Positions 51,337-61,402 of a DNA stretch of 64,000 bases are shown here, one piece after another. Source of the DNA: Mesostigma viride (taxonomy: Eukaryota; Streptophyta; Mesostigmatophyceae; Mesostigmatales; Mesostigmataceae); NCBI GenBank assembly GCA_009746045.1, contig RPFO01000041.1, positions 8,139,669 to 8,203,668 on the forward strand, written 5' to 3'. Position numbers and translations under genes: made by a program. Every line of letters starts with the position of its first letter. Positions within the stretch are counted from its first letter, which is position 1. A model generated the notes under the pieces. The model saw only the letters and a program-made list of their open reading frames with translations, was not told where the DNA came from and made no database searches.

Positions 51337-51867
51337 TGTCAAAATGTAAGACAGGTGGCAGGCTTAAAGATCGAATAATGCTTTACTGATTTTATATATT
51401 GACTTTGAGTCGGCGTACAAACGGGTAGCCATGACAATTGCAGGGGCAACATTAAGTGGAAAAACACACTGTCGCAGTATCCGTCGATCTGGAAATAATC
51501 TACGGTATAAGTTAAAGTGCATCCAGCCGCCACACACAAGTGGGTGGCTTACATCAACACTAAAATGATGCGTCAGATCACTAGTATGCAAGTACAAGGA
51601 CATTGCGCCTCCAGGGCAGCACTTAGTGAACATAGGGTCGGCGCGTAGCGCGGAGCCAGGCAAATTTTGTCAGACGGCTACAGTACCACTGGTTACAGTA
51701 CCACTGGTTACAGTACCACTAGGGTACGGATGTCAGCTAACTAAGATATTTAGCTAACTAATATATTTAGTAAAATGTAGAAGAAAGTAGTCATATAAGT
51801 TCCGGTATACCCGAAACTAGCACACTCAATTAAAAGACTGTCAGGCATATTGGGGCATATCCTGACA
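51337..51867 (-). repeat. Element G 5' LTR
   Basis: Identical by eye to 49035-49565; the primer site lies adjacent at 51322-51336. Confidence 0.92.
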
Positions 51868-51872
51868 GAGCG

Positions 51873-52876
51873 GCAGCAGCAGCAGCAGCAGCAACAGCAA
51901 CAGCAGCAGCAGCAGCAGCAGCCGCCTGCAGGAACGACCACAACCTCCAACATGGCCTTGTGTAGGCCCAGGTTTGATCCAAAAAAGAAAGAGGATAAGC
52001 TAGTGTTCCCGGGTTTGCCAGAGGGCCATACCCAGGATGAAGCTAGGGAGTGGTTGTTTAAGTTGTCACATGCATATGCTAGTGATAATGTGCGTGACTG
52101 GTTTGCATCCCTACGTGCTTCCACACCCATCCATCAATCTGCCAAGCCTATCCAGCAGTTGGTACAATTGTACCAAAAGCGTGCCAGCAGCGGGGTAGAT
52201 GTGGCAGAAAATGTGTTGTGGGCGCAGTTCATGGTAGACCTTAGGGCACTCGTCACCACGGGGGAGCACTTAGAAGTACTTAAGGGCTTCCAGTGGATAG
52301 AGGCGTATAAGGTCAACAAACGTGACTATGTGAGTGACAACAAAAAGTATGTCATGTACATAGAGGGGGATGAGGAGCTGAAGAAGCTCAATGCCAAGTA
52401 CCTAGTACACCTATGGCTACAAAAGGCAGAACTGGACCCTACCACCCTGTCAGTCATACTGGCAGGTCTGAAGGATAAGTGGGAGGACTTCAGGAAGGCA
52501 ATGGCCTATGTGCAGCAATGCCTAGAGCCATTTGCTGCTGCAGCCAAGGATGTCAAGGTGAAGCAGGTAAAGGGGGAGGAAGCCTCAGGTACGGGGCTCT
52601 CCAAGAAGCAGATGCAGTCGCTGGTAGCCCAGGTAAAGGCGGTAATGGGGGGGGATAAAAACAAAAACAACAAAAGTGGGGGAGGTGGAAACAAGGGGGG
52701 GGGGAAGAACAATAACAATAAAAACAGAAAACAAAATGGGGGAGCTAGCAAGCCAGGGGGTGCTAAGCCAGCAGGGGGGAACAAGAGGTTGCCTCATGAC
52801 CCCACCAAACATTGCACTAGGTGCCTTTGTAAGGGGCACCTAAAAGATGATTGCTGGAAGGGCAAACCCGACTATG
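51873..52876 (+). CDS. gag: Element E gag: poly-Gln, capsid and first zinc knuckle
   Basis: In frame with 47422-49034 once G is removed. It starts with about 15 Gln from CAG/CAA repeats, then a capsid-like helical domain (EAREWLFKLSHAY, VDLRALVTTGEHLEVLKGF, LWLQKAELDPTTLSVIL), a Lys/Asn/Gly linker, and the knuckle CTRCLCKGHLKDDC. H is inserted right after KPDY; the second Cys pair lies beyond H at 62700. The frame reads on for 98 bases into the LTR of H, which is not native sequence. Confidence 0.8.
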
Positions 52877-54962
52877 TGTTGCACGGATGCAACATGCCGT
52901 TTGTGGTAAATATAAATTATCCGTCCCGGTCGATCGGCGCCGACCGTAATCCGGCGCCAGTGCCGAGGCCATAGTATAGTTTACAGCCGAGGCAATCCGT
53001 GTGGAAGTAAGTGCATAGAAGTTTTGCTGACGAACTTGGCCTTTGCGCCGTAGGCAGACCTAGCGCCTGAACGGGAGTTACGGGACAGCCAAGTGGCACT
53101 GCACATGCGTTATGATGGTTCCTACGGACATTTGGATATTTTTCAGGAGAGGCCTCTAGCCGTACTGGTCTTTAACCCATAGTCCGGGAATGGGTTTTTG
53201 GCATTTTTTGACCCCTGAAAATGAAAAAAATCATAACTCATAGACCACAACTCCAAATACCCCCAACCAAGGTGCTAGGAATATCTACACTTCAAGGGCT
53301 TTCAGAATATGCAATAATATCATGAGTTTATAAAGTGGTTTGCAAGATATTTAATGTCAAAGTTGGCCAAAAGATGATCATTTTCAGGCAAGGGAAATCC
53401 CCTTAGTAGTTTACCCCTGCAGGGAGGGTTCTAAAAAATTATTCTGGGGTTGGACAATGTCAATAGATAGTGCCACCATGCTTTCCTTGGGTCAGACCGC
53501 ACGGATAGCCCAACTGACCTATATAATCCGCTCACTTACGTGTGTGGGTTACGCGTGCGTATGCAGCTATCCATGAATTGCCACACACTTATGCATTGTA
53601 TACAGCCACATAGGACTGTCAAAAGTGCTGGAAAACAAAGAAGTTGCTAAACCAGCACCAACGGAATGGCATCCTCCAAAGAAACACCACAAACTGAGCA
53701 GATTTGGGGCTAATAGCACTCATACAGCAGGCATGGAAACCTGCTGCAAGAGGCACTGATACACTCGTGAAACAAGGATGCATAAACGACAGATTCCCGT
53801 GCAAACGACATGCAAACACGTTGCCGTACCTGGCTCGATCACGACCTTTCCGGGTTCTGCTGGCCGGGACCCTCATATCTCACACGGGCTAATGCTTTCC
53901 AGGCATAGGCCGCCATAGCCTGATAATGCATGCATCCACATGATTACCAGGTTGATGTTCTGTGCAAAGATGACCTATAAACGCATCCGAATTCACAGGG
54001 ACGCTGCTGCGGATGTCCAGTACCAAAACTGGGTGCTCGGGCTGGCGAAGCCTGCCCGGCCATAAGAAGAAAATCGAAATATGACGTGCAATTACTCATC
54101 TGGTACTGGCGACCAAGAAATCAGTAATTACCTACCTGTATTTTCCCAACGCTATACATCTGGCCACCCCTGACCTACGAAAATCACGCATCATCATTCT
54201 GAGCAACATTCTGAACCGTTACAAGCCGCGACACGCAAATTTCCATGACAACGGCACGCTGGCAGCCATATCTAGTTACGCGCGCGCGCGAGTGAAAATT
54301 TCCCGCCAAAGTCACGTGATACTTTCTCAATACACGTTGTAATTACCAGCCTATGGCGAATATTACCCCCAAACCTATGCATCACCTTCGTCCCTAAGTG
54401 TTCCCAGACCCACCGAACAACTTCCCTCCGTCACGGGTGGCGCGGCGCTCCTGGAATTGAGCGCCGCGCCACCGGGGGTCAAACAGTTCGATGTATCGAA
54501 CTGTTTCCGGACTATGGGTTAATGTGTTCTAGATGGTTCGAGAAGCCCGTCCCCGCGGACCTCACGTCATGCCTGGTTGGCAGCGCCAGGCGCAGCCACC
54601 AACGGGGACGAAGGGACAAAATAGGAAGGCACGAGCTATGCCAGCAATCCGGACCTTGTATCGTAATTTACCACGTTGCTCTACAGATTATTTACCATCG
54701 CTTAATCCTGGAGTGTAAATCTCCTGTGGGCTCGAGTGCGAATCCCTCGCCTACTGGGTGTAAGTCTTCCCGCATTGAGTGTTTTAATCTGTGTGGTAAC
54801 ATTGTAATATACGAAACCGGTTTTCCGGGTTTGAGCTTATTCGTATTGTGTGACAAGTATTCTTAAGCCACCATCGTGCGCTGTGACGCATAGGAAGTCA
54901 AAGGTCTTTCGCATTCATTCTCAATCATTAAGGCGCTATTTTAAATAGCCATACGTGTTAAA
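52877..54962 (+). repeat. Element H 5' LTR, interrupted by M
   Basis: Begins TGTTGCACGG and ends CGTGTTAAA-like. Element M lies inside at 53176-54518. The rest matches 61956-62692 with a few substitutions and indels. Confidence 0.9.
53176..54518. mobile_element. Element M: TTAA-flanked MITE with terminal hairpins
   Basis: 1,343 bp between TTAA copies at 53172-53175 and 54519-54522. The termini are inverted CCCATAGTCCGG, fitting the piggyBac pattern (TTAA target, CCC end). Near the right end are two strong hairpins: arms GTGGCGCGGCGCTC (54439-54473) and AAACAGTTCGAT (54481-54506). The 3' LTR of H gives the empty site, with one TTAA. No transposase. Confidence 0.88.
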
Positions 54963-55432
54963 CTGGACTCGGAGGAAACTTTCCTAGTGGCCTCTATCCC
55001 GTCCCGTTTTTCTGTAATCTGATCCGGATCAGCAACGGAATTATATAAGGGCCGGAACCCTTACTAATTCCGCTTGCAGTAATTCATTGTGGGGGTCGGA
55101 TCCCCACAATCCTAACTGCCCATACCCGTTACCCATATTGCGGTTCTTGCATGCCCCAACCTGGCCTTGTCCGGTTGACCTAAGGGATTCGTCCGGAAAC
55201 GAATCTCCTTATATTGCGTGCTTTAAACGGAAACGCTTTGTGGGTTGCAATTTCACGCATTGTTGGCGTCTTGGCCATTGCCTCACACCCTATATCTGGG
55301 ATACATACTGTCAGCTCCGGCAAGCTGCAGTAATATCTCACGTCCTTTAATTGACGTATTTTTTGTGCTTAATTTGTCATCCCGCCAAGGTGACTAGAGG
55401 CACATTGTTCACACTTTACCAGCCACCACGCG
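54963..55432 (+). other. Element H leader
   Basis: 5' untranslated leader between the LTR and gag, starting with the primer site. No ORF supported. Confidence 0.6.
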
Positions 55433-57307
55433 ATGGCTGACGGTATTGAGCGAGGGCGACGAGAGGCCCATCGCTTCTCTCCTGCCCCTTCCCTCGTGGC
55501 AGCACTCGAGGCGGCAGAGAGAGCTACCCAAAATCACTCACGCCCGAGTAGTGAGCGTGGCTCTAGGGGGTCATCCCCAGCACAAACCCCACGTTTGGGA
55601 GGGAATTCCTCGGCGGCTGCCGGTGCACCACCTGATAGCCCTGTAGTGAATCCCCTTAATGGACCACCAAGTGGAACATCCATCGCGGGATTGTCGGCGG
55701 GTCCGGCCCTTGGTGTAGGAGCCGGCGCGGGGGCGCAGGGGAATAATGTTACCCTGCACTACGGTAGGAGTGGGGCCCTGCCTACGGTGCTGCCGCAACC
55801 TACATTGGCCACTTGGCCCAGCAGCGCCCCGGCGCCACCCTTGTATGATAGCCGATCGCGGTCTCGCCGCGCTGCGAATCGGGCGTCCTATCATGCGCCT
55901 GGACCCCTTGGGGCTAGCCCCTTCGGCCATGCCTCGCCAAATATGGCTGGGCAGGGCCAGGGCACCGCACGGACCGGTCGGTCTTCCTTCGGGGTCGCAG
56001 GGGAGGCGATTCCCCTCCCCAACTCAGCATACGACCGCCTGGCTCCGGGTGACCCACGAGCGCAGCACCCAGCGGCCACCGCCGCCCATCATTATGCAAG
56101 CCGCGCCCACTACCCACATGGGTATGAGCACCCGGGTGAGGATGAGTGCAGCCCCCCGGCAGGTTACCCGCGTGGGCACACCTCGCAAGGTGTGGCCGGG
56201 CCCGGGAGACCCGCGAGTATCATGGGCCATCATGACGATGATACTCACAATGCAGGGCGACTACCACCGTTGCCCAAGCTGTCGGATATTCCCAAGTTTA
56301 AACCCGACTGCTCGTACCAAGAGTTTGAGGCTTGGGAGATTGCAGTGTCTCAGAAGATCGACATCTGGGAGACATACAATCGCAAGCTCTTGGACGAGGA
56401 TATCAAGGTCAAGCTGGTGTCCAGCGAGGCACTGGCTCCCGATGTGAGACAAGCTCTCCATTGCGAAAGCGCCCTGGCCAATGGCTTCCCCAGCAGCTTG
56501 GCTGAATTATTTCGGCGAGCACGGGCCAAGTACCTGCCACCCGACCAAGACAAGCTGGACCGGGAGGCTTTTGGGGCGTTCAAGCAGGGGAACCTGAGCT
56601 ATCGGGAATATATGACCAAGTTCGAGCTTCTAGCTGGGCGGGTTGATGACCTGATGGGCCCAGAAGCCTTGGCAAGGTTCTATGAGGGCTTGCAACCCGA
56701 ATTCCGGGATGAGGTGAAGCGGAAATTCGCCCACCTCTCCTGGGCTCAATGGAACCTGCAGGACATCAAGACCTACCTAGCGGAGATAGCTCCCTTGGTG
56801 CAGCGGACCCCAAAACCCCGCGTGAATGCACTGGAACTCAATGAGCTGGGATTCGCCCCCGTGTGGGTGGATGAGCTACAGTGCGAGGTCCTGGACATTA
56901 ATGCCTTGGACACTTCCCGGATTCAGTGCTACCACTGCAACCGCGTGGGGCACATCAAACGTGAGTGCCCTGATCTCCCTCCGCTGGACCAGGCCCCGCC
57001 TGTGCAACGCAACAATTTCCAAGCGGCCTCCCCGCAAATGGCCTCGAGGCCACCACCGGCGCGAAATATGCGCACAGCTCCCAGTGCGGGTGAGCGTGCC
57101 CGACGCTTGCAACAAGCGCGCCAACAGCCCCGGCTGTACCAACAACCCAAGGCGCCCCCAAGCGCCTACCAGCAAGCTGGGCATGCCCTCAACCAACTGG
57201 ATGCCGCAGACGCGGCCGAGCCTGATGATGGCTCTTCCGCGGCCGCATCCGGCCACCTGCGAGGCACACCGGTGGACGAGGGGCCTGCAGGAGAGGCGTT
57301 GGACTGA
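55433..57307 (+). CDS. gag: Element H gag
   Basis: 624 codons. A long Ala/Gly/Pro-rich disordered N-terminus (about 1-280) precedes a Retrotrans_gag capsid domain at about 285-470 (FEAWEIAVSQKIDIWE, LDREAFGAFKQGNLSYREYM, LAGRVDDLMGPEALARFYEG) and the knuckle CYHCNRVGHIKREC near 502. A Gln/Pro-rich tail ends at 57307. It is intact. Protease follows about 60 bases downstream in another frame, so pol expression would have needed frameshifting or the frames have drifted. Confidence 0.9.
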   Translation: MADGIERGRREAHRFSPAPSLVAALEAAERATQNHSRPSSERGSRGSSPAQTPRLGGNSSAAAGAPPDSPVVNPLNGPPSGTSIAGLSAGPALGVGAGAGAQGNNVTLHYGRSGALPTVLPQPTLATWPSSAPAPPLYDSRSRSRRAANRASYHAPGPLGASPFGHASPNMAGQGQGTARTGRSSFGVAGEAIPLPNSAYDRLAPGDPRAQHPAATAAHHYASRAHYPHGYEHPGEDECSPPAGYPRGHTSQGVAGPGRPASIMGHHDDDTHNAGRLPPLPKLSDIPKFKPDCSYQEFEAWEIAVSQKIDIWETYNRKLLDEDIKVKLVSSEALAPDVRQALHCESALANGFPSSLAELFRRARAKYLPPDQDKLDREAFGAFKQGNLSYREYMTKFELLAGRVDDLMGPEALARFYEGLQPEFRDEVKRKFAHLSWAQWNLQDIKTYLAEIAPLVQRTPKPRVNALELNELGFAPVWVDELQCEVLDINALDTSRIQCYHCNRVGHIKRECPDLPPLDQAPPVQRNNFQAASPQMASRPPPARNMRTAPSAGERARRLQQARQQPRLYQQPKAPPSAYQQAGHALNQLDAADAAEPDDGSSAAASGHLRGTPVDEGPAGEALD

Positions 57308-57366
57308 GAGGCCGGGAGGGCACTCCGGGCGACACCTTACCCGGCCATGAACAAGTCGCCCAAGTT

Positions 57367-58026
57367 TTGTTACCATGTAATGTGGTGACAGAGACCCAGG
57401 AATGGCAAGCGGAGCCTAGCGAAGGCCCGCGGCAACTACTCCTCTTCACTGGAAGCCTACCAGACCCCCAGGGCTCTGGGCGTTGTTTGGAGGGCATCAA
57501 GGTCCTCATTGACAGTGGTGCGGCTACCACCTTCATCAGTGAGGCCATAGTGCAGCGCCTGGGAGTAACCCCGACTCCCCATACCATTGCTCGGCGCGTG
57601 CGATACTCGGATGGCTACACTCAGCCATCCCCGGGCTATGCGGACTTGGCCCCTATCGTACAAGGCACCAGCGTGCCCATTCGCGCCACGGTCATTCCCT
57701 TACAAGCGGCTGATATCATCCTAGGGATTGACTGGCTGCACATATCCAAGGTGACCGTCTCTTTTGGTACCATGGTTACCCACTTCCCAGATGGGTCATT
57801 CTGGTTACCTGAGCGGCAGTATGCGGCCAACGGCATGACCATCACCGATGACACGCCTGCCCTCAAGAGTGACCGTCGTCGCCTTGCGGACATTCTCATG
57901 TCCAAAAGGGAGTTCAAGCGGATGATGAGAGCCCGACAGCCTCCTCCCGTTTACTCCATTCGTCTGGACGCCCTTGCCCACGCGCGCGGGCCCAGCGCCC
58001 AGCATGCCAGGCTGGAGTTTCGTTAA
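57367..58026 (+). CDS. pol: Element H protease
   Basis: Retropepsin-like domain with VLIDSGAATTFISE (catalytic Asp, DSGA) near residue 45 and DIILGIDWL near 118. About 100 further residues link to RT. It stops at TAA 58024-58026, and RT opens 12 bases later in another frame, so a frameshift lies near 58030. Confidence 0.88.
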   Translation: MLPCNVVTETQEWQAEPSEGPRQLLLFTGSLPDPQGSGRCLEGIKVLIDSGAATTFISEAIVQRLGVTPTPHTIARRVRYSDGYTQPSPGYADLAPIVQGTSVPIRATVIPLQAADIILGIDWLHISKVTVSFGTMVTHFPDGSFWLPERQYAANGMTITDDTPALKSDRRRLADILMSKREFKRMMRARQPPPVYSIRLDALAHARGPSAQHARLEFR

Positions 58027-58037
58027 ACTCGCTTGGC

Positions 58038-59891
58038 ATGGACTTGTCGGAAGACGAGGTGAAACGACTCAACGCAGTGCTCGATCAGTATTCAGCCGTG
58101 TTTGAGGAGAAAACACCTACGTTTCCCCCGGCCAGACCGGTGCTCCACCGCATTCATTTGCAGGAGGGGCACCCACCTACCACCTCACCCATTTTTCGCA
58201 TGGGGCCCGTGGAGTTGGCAGAGCTCAAGAAGATCTTGGTCGGCTTGTTGGAGGCCGGCTTGATCGAGCCCAGCAATAGCCCTTACAGCGCGGGCGTGTT
58301 GCTGGTGCCCAAACCCAATGGGAAGTGGCGTCTGGTTACGGATTATCGCAAACTCAATGCGATCACCGTGAAGTCCAAGTATCCCCTCCCCCGCATCGAT
58401 GATATATTTAATAAGGTGGAGGGCGCAAAGTACTTTACGGTGCTCGATTGTGCAGACGGTTTTTGGCAACTTCGGATCGCCCCCGAAGATTGCCATAAAA
58501 CAGCCTTTGCCACGCCTTTTGGCCATTACCAATTCCGCGTGGCGGCCATGGGCTTGTGTAACAGCCCTGCCTCTTTTCAGATGCTCATGAACCACCTCTT
58601 TAGGTCGGTGATGGGCACTAGTCGGCTGCCCCAGGTCTCGGCAGACCTGCGCGACCCGACTATCCCGTGGGACCCGGGGACGCAGCCGTACAAACGCACC
58701 TGCGTGGCCATCTACTTGGATGACATCCTCATTTTCTCTCGCACGTTCGAGGAGCACTTGGAGGATGTTGCCGCGGTTCTGCAGATCATGGCGGATAATA
58801 AACTGTCCGCCCGCCGCAGCAAGGTAGAATCAGGCCGCAGCGTCCCCTTTCTAGGCCACATTCTCTCGGACAAGGGCGTGTCCACGGACCCCGATAAGGT
58901 CGCCGCCGTCCAACAGTGGCCTGTTCCCGCGAATGTTCGCGCCTTGCGCAGCTTCTTGGGCTTGGTATCGTATTATCGCCGCTTCATCCCGCGTTTCGCG
59001 ACCATTGCGGCCCCGCTTACTCACCTCCTCAAGAAGGACGTACCGTGGGAATGGTCAGGCCTGTGTCAACAGGCCTTTGACCTGCTGAAGGCCAGGCTCG
59101 CCACTGCGCCTGTCCTCATCCTTCCGGATCCCACCAAGCCATTCGTGGTCAATAGCGATTCTAGCAAGGTTGCTATTGGCGGTGTGCTGCTCCAAGACCA
59201 TGGTCTCGGTCTCCAACCGGTCGAGTATATCTCCCGGACGATGATCCCGGCCGAAAGAAATTACCCGGTCCATCAGCAAGAGTTGTTGGCCGTGGTGTAC
59301 TGTTGCCATACTTGGCGGCACCATCTTCTGGGTGCTCAGTTCAACGTGGCCATGGCCGAACCCGACCCTGCGGACCCGTACCGCTTGATCATCCAGACCG
59401 ACCATCGGCCCCTCACGCACTTGTTGACGCAGCCCACGCTTACGCCACGCCAAGCCCGTTGGCTTGAATATTTGGCACAGTTCGGTCCGTTCAAGATCGA
59501 ATATGTCAAGGGCCTTGACAACACGGTCCCTGACGCCCTGTCGCGTCGCCCCGACTATTGGTTTTATGAGGATCTTGACGTTTTGGCCACGACGTTGATC
59601 CCCTCCCATGGTCCCGTCGCCCCCTTTGGCGACCGCTTGAGCGACCCGATGAGCCCCTTCCTCTTCTGTGGCGCCACAACCGCGGAGGTTGACACTGTTG
59701 ACCATTCCGTGCGCCTCGCCGGCAGCACCCCTGCACGTGAGGGCACGTGCGCAGCCGCAGGGGGGGAAGGACTTCGGCCCCGTACAGCCATATGGTGCCG
59801 GCGACAGGAGTCTACCCTCCAATGCAGCCCGTTGGAGAGGCATTCACGTTGGCAAATACTGCAACAACGGTCGTCATCAGCTCGGACCTAG
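58038..59891 (+). CDS. pol: Element H reverse transcriptase and RNase H
   Basis: Ty3-type RT: KWRLVTDYRKLN, FTVLDCADGFWQLRI (first Asp), FRVAAMGLCNSPASFQMLMN and VAIYLDDILIFS (YLDD) near residue 230. About 30 extra residues (RSVMGTSRLPQ...) sit before YLDD. The connection domain and RNase H follow: FVVNSDSSKVAIGG, QELLAVVY and TDHRPLTHLL, ending VPDALSRRP. From about 59750 the frame drifts; the homologous spacer toward integrase reads in another frame (SSDLERLISRF) before 59935. Confidence 0.92.
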   Translation: MDLSEDEVKRLNAVLDQYSAVFEEKTPTFPPARPVLHRIHLQEGHPPTTSPIFRMGPVELAELKKILVGLLEAGLIEPSNSPYSAGVLLVPKPNGKWRLVTDYRKLNAITVKSKYPLPRIDDIFNKVEGAKYFTVLDCADGFWQLRIAPEDCHKTAFATPFGHYQFRVAAMGLCNSPASFQMLMNHLFRSVMGTSRLPQVSADLRDPTIPWDPGTQPYKRTCVAIYLDDILIFSRTFEEHLEDVAAVLQIMADNKLSARRSKVESGRSVPFLGHILSDKGVSTDPDKVAAVQQWPVPANVRALRSFLGLVSYYRRFIPRFATIAAPLTHLLKKDVPWEWSGLCQQAFDLLKARLATAPVLILPDPTKPFVVNSDSSKVAIGGVLLQDHGLGLQPVEYISRTMIPAERNYPVHQQELLAVVYCCHTWRHHLLGAQFNVAMAEPDPADPYRLIIQTDHRPLTHLLTQPTLTPRQARWLEYLAQFGPFKIEYVKGLDNTVPDALSRRPDYWFYEDLDVLATTLIPSHGPVAPFGDRLSDPMSPFLFCGATTAEVDTVDHSVRLAGSTPAREGTCAAAGGEGLRPRTAIWCRRQESTLQCSPLERHSRWQILQQRSSSART

Positions 59892-59960
59892 AGCGCCTCA
59901 TCTCGCGCTTCACGGTCACTGAGGAAGGCAAATGAAGCCATAGCTGCCCGCCCTCAGAGC

Positions 59961-60773
59961 ATGGACGGCTACCCAGCCAAGTTTCAAAACGGGTTCCTTT
60001 ACGTGAATGTCAGTGGCCAGGCGGCCCGTCAAGACTCATGGCGCTTGTATGTCCCCCAAATATGCCGCGCTGAGGTATTATTTGAGTTACATGACTCCGT
60101 CTTGGGGGGACACCAAGGCCAGGACAGGCTGTTAGCGAGGGCCCGGAGGTCCTACTATTGGCCTAAGATGGCTCGGGATGTGCGGGAGTATGTCAGTACC
60201 TGTGACAGCTGCCAGCACATGAAGCCACGGAATACGGGCAAACAGGGCGTTCCAAAGGAAATTCCAGACCCCATGTTCCCTTGGGACTCGGTGATGATGG
60301 ATTTCATTGGGCCCTTGCCAGAGACCAAGGCGGGCAATGCTCAGATCCTGGTAGTGGTGGACCGGCTCACGCGGAGATGCCATTTAATCCCCTGCAAGGC
60401 CACCCTGACGGCGGAAGAGTGTGCCCACTTGTTCCTAAACAATGTGTTCCGGCTCCATGGCATGCCCCGACAATTTATCACCGACAAGGACAAGCTGTTC
60501 ACGTCGAAATTTTGGACCTCATTTTTTCAGGTCGTCGGGACTAAGTTGTCTATGGGTACGGCCTATCACAGTAGCTCTTCTCACATGGTGGAGAGAGTGA
60601 ATCGGGTGGTGGAAGAGGCACTGCGGCACTACCTGGATCGAGACGGGAGGAATTGGGACGAAGTGCTGGGATTCATTGAGTTTTCACTCAATAATGCCCC
60701 CCATTCTGCCCACGGGTATACCCCGTTCTTTCTTGATACAGGCAGGCATCCCCTTACCCCACCGATCTCTTGA
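59961..60773 (+). CDS. pol: Element H integrase
   Basis: The HHCC zinc domain (HDSVLGGHQGQDRLL, then CDSCQHMK) is followed by the catalytic core: Asp in SVMMDFIGPLPET, Asp in FITDKDKLFTS and Glu in SHMVERVNRVVEEA. It is in the same frame as RT but separated by stops. A frameshift at about 60765 (HPLTPP) moves the C-terminal domain to the frame of 60770-61402. Confidence 0.9.
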   Translation: MDGYPAKFQNGFLYVNVSGQAARQDSWRLYVPQICRAEVLFELHDSVLGGHQGQDRLLARARRSYYWPKMARDVREYVSTCDSCQHMKPRNTGKQGVPKEIPDPMFPWDSVMMDFIGPLPETKAGNAQILVVVDRLTRRCHLIPCKATLTAEECAHLFLNNVFRLHGMPRQFITDKDKLFTSKFWTSFFQVVGTKLSMGTAYHSSSSHMVERVNRVVEEALRHYLDRDGRNWDEVLGFIEFSLNNAPHSAHGYTPFFLDTGRHPLTPPIS

Positions 60774-61402
60774 CCGCCCCAGCCATCACCACGACAACGG
60801 AGCTACGCTCCACAGTCGCAGGGGCGCGGGAGCTGGTACAACGGATGGTGCAAGCTCATTCCAGCGCCATAAGTGGCCTACGTCAGGCGCGTGCCAAGTA
60901 CATGGCGCGAGTCCAAAGTACCCTGGACAGGCGCACCCCTGCAATCGAAGCAGGTGACTTGGTTTTAATTGAGGGCCCCCACCAAGGCCGCTTCTCGCAC
61001 AAGTTCGAGGACAGCCTGAAGGTCAAGCTCCGCCCCTTATTCCTTGGACCGTATCTGGTGGAGAAGGTGTTCAATGAGGTGATGGTGTCTGTCGCCATCC
61101 CGGACTCGTGGCAGCTGAAGTCCAATGTTTTCCACGTTGACCAGCTGAAGCTTTACCGCAAGAGCACCTTCCCAGGTCGTGTCATGGCACCCGCCCCCTT
61201 GGAGTTCAACCCCGAGACGGGCGAACCCGAGGATGAGGTCGAGGACATTGTAGCCCACCGCAATCGAGGCCGCCGCCGCGAGTACCTCCTTAAGTGGAAG
61301 TTCTCCCAAACAGAGCTAGAGCACTCATGGGTAGCTGAGGCTGGACTCACGGGCTGTGCACGCTTGCTACAGGAGTATAAAGCCCGGGCAGGGTTGGCAT
61401 AA
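60770..61402 (+). CDS. pol: Element H integrase C-terminus with chromodomain
   Basis: The GPY/F-like module is GPYLVEKVFNEVMVSVAI followed by VFHVDQLKLYR (about 75-135). The chromodomain then runs DEVEDIVAHRNRGRRREYLL, KWKFSQTELEHSW and a helix ARLLQEYKAR at the end (about 155-210). Chromodomains of this class direct integration to marked chromatin. One of the usual aromatic-cage positions seems to be Val in VEDIVAH; the Trp of HSW is present. Confidence 0.88.
   Translation: MTAPAITTTTELRSTVAGARELVQRMVQAHSSAISGLRQARAKYMARVQSTLDRRTPAIEAGDLVLIEGPHQGRFSHKFEDSLKVKLRPLFLGPYLVEKVFNEVMVSVAIPDSWQLKSNVFHVDQLKLYRKSTFPGRVMAPAPLEFNPETGEPEDEVEDIVAHRNRGRRREYLLKWKFSQTELEHSWVAEAGLTGCARLLQEYKARAGLA

Larger units (their letters stand above)
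49035..51867 (-). mobile_element. Element G: gag-only copia-type element, very young
   Basis: Two 531-bp LTRs (49035-49565 and 51337-51867) that look identical by eye, TSD GAGCG (49030-49034 and 51868-51872), termini TGTCAG...TTGACA on the minus strand, primer site TGGTATCGAGCGGGG (minus, 51322-51336), polypurine AAGGGGGG at 49566. The 1.77-kb interior codes only gag. It resembles non-autonomous gag-carrying (TR-GAG type) LTR elements. Confidence 0.92.

Noticed and set aside
54533-54866. ORFs repeated at 62252-62596
   Set aside because: Both are inside the LTRs of H; duplicated because the LTRs are, not coding.
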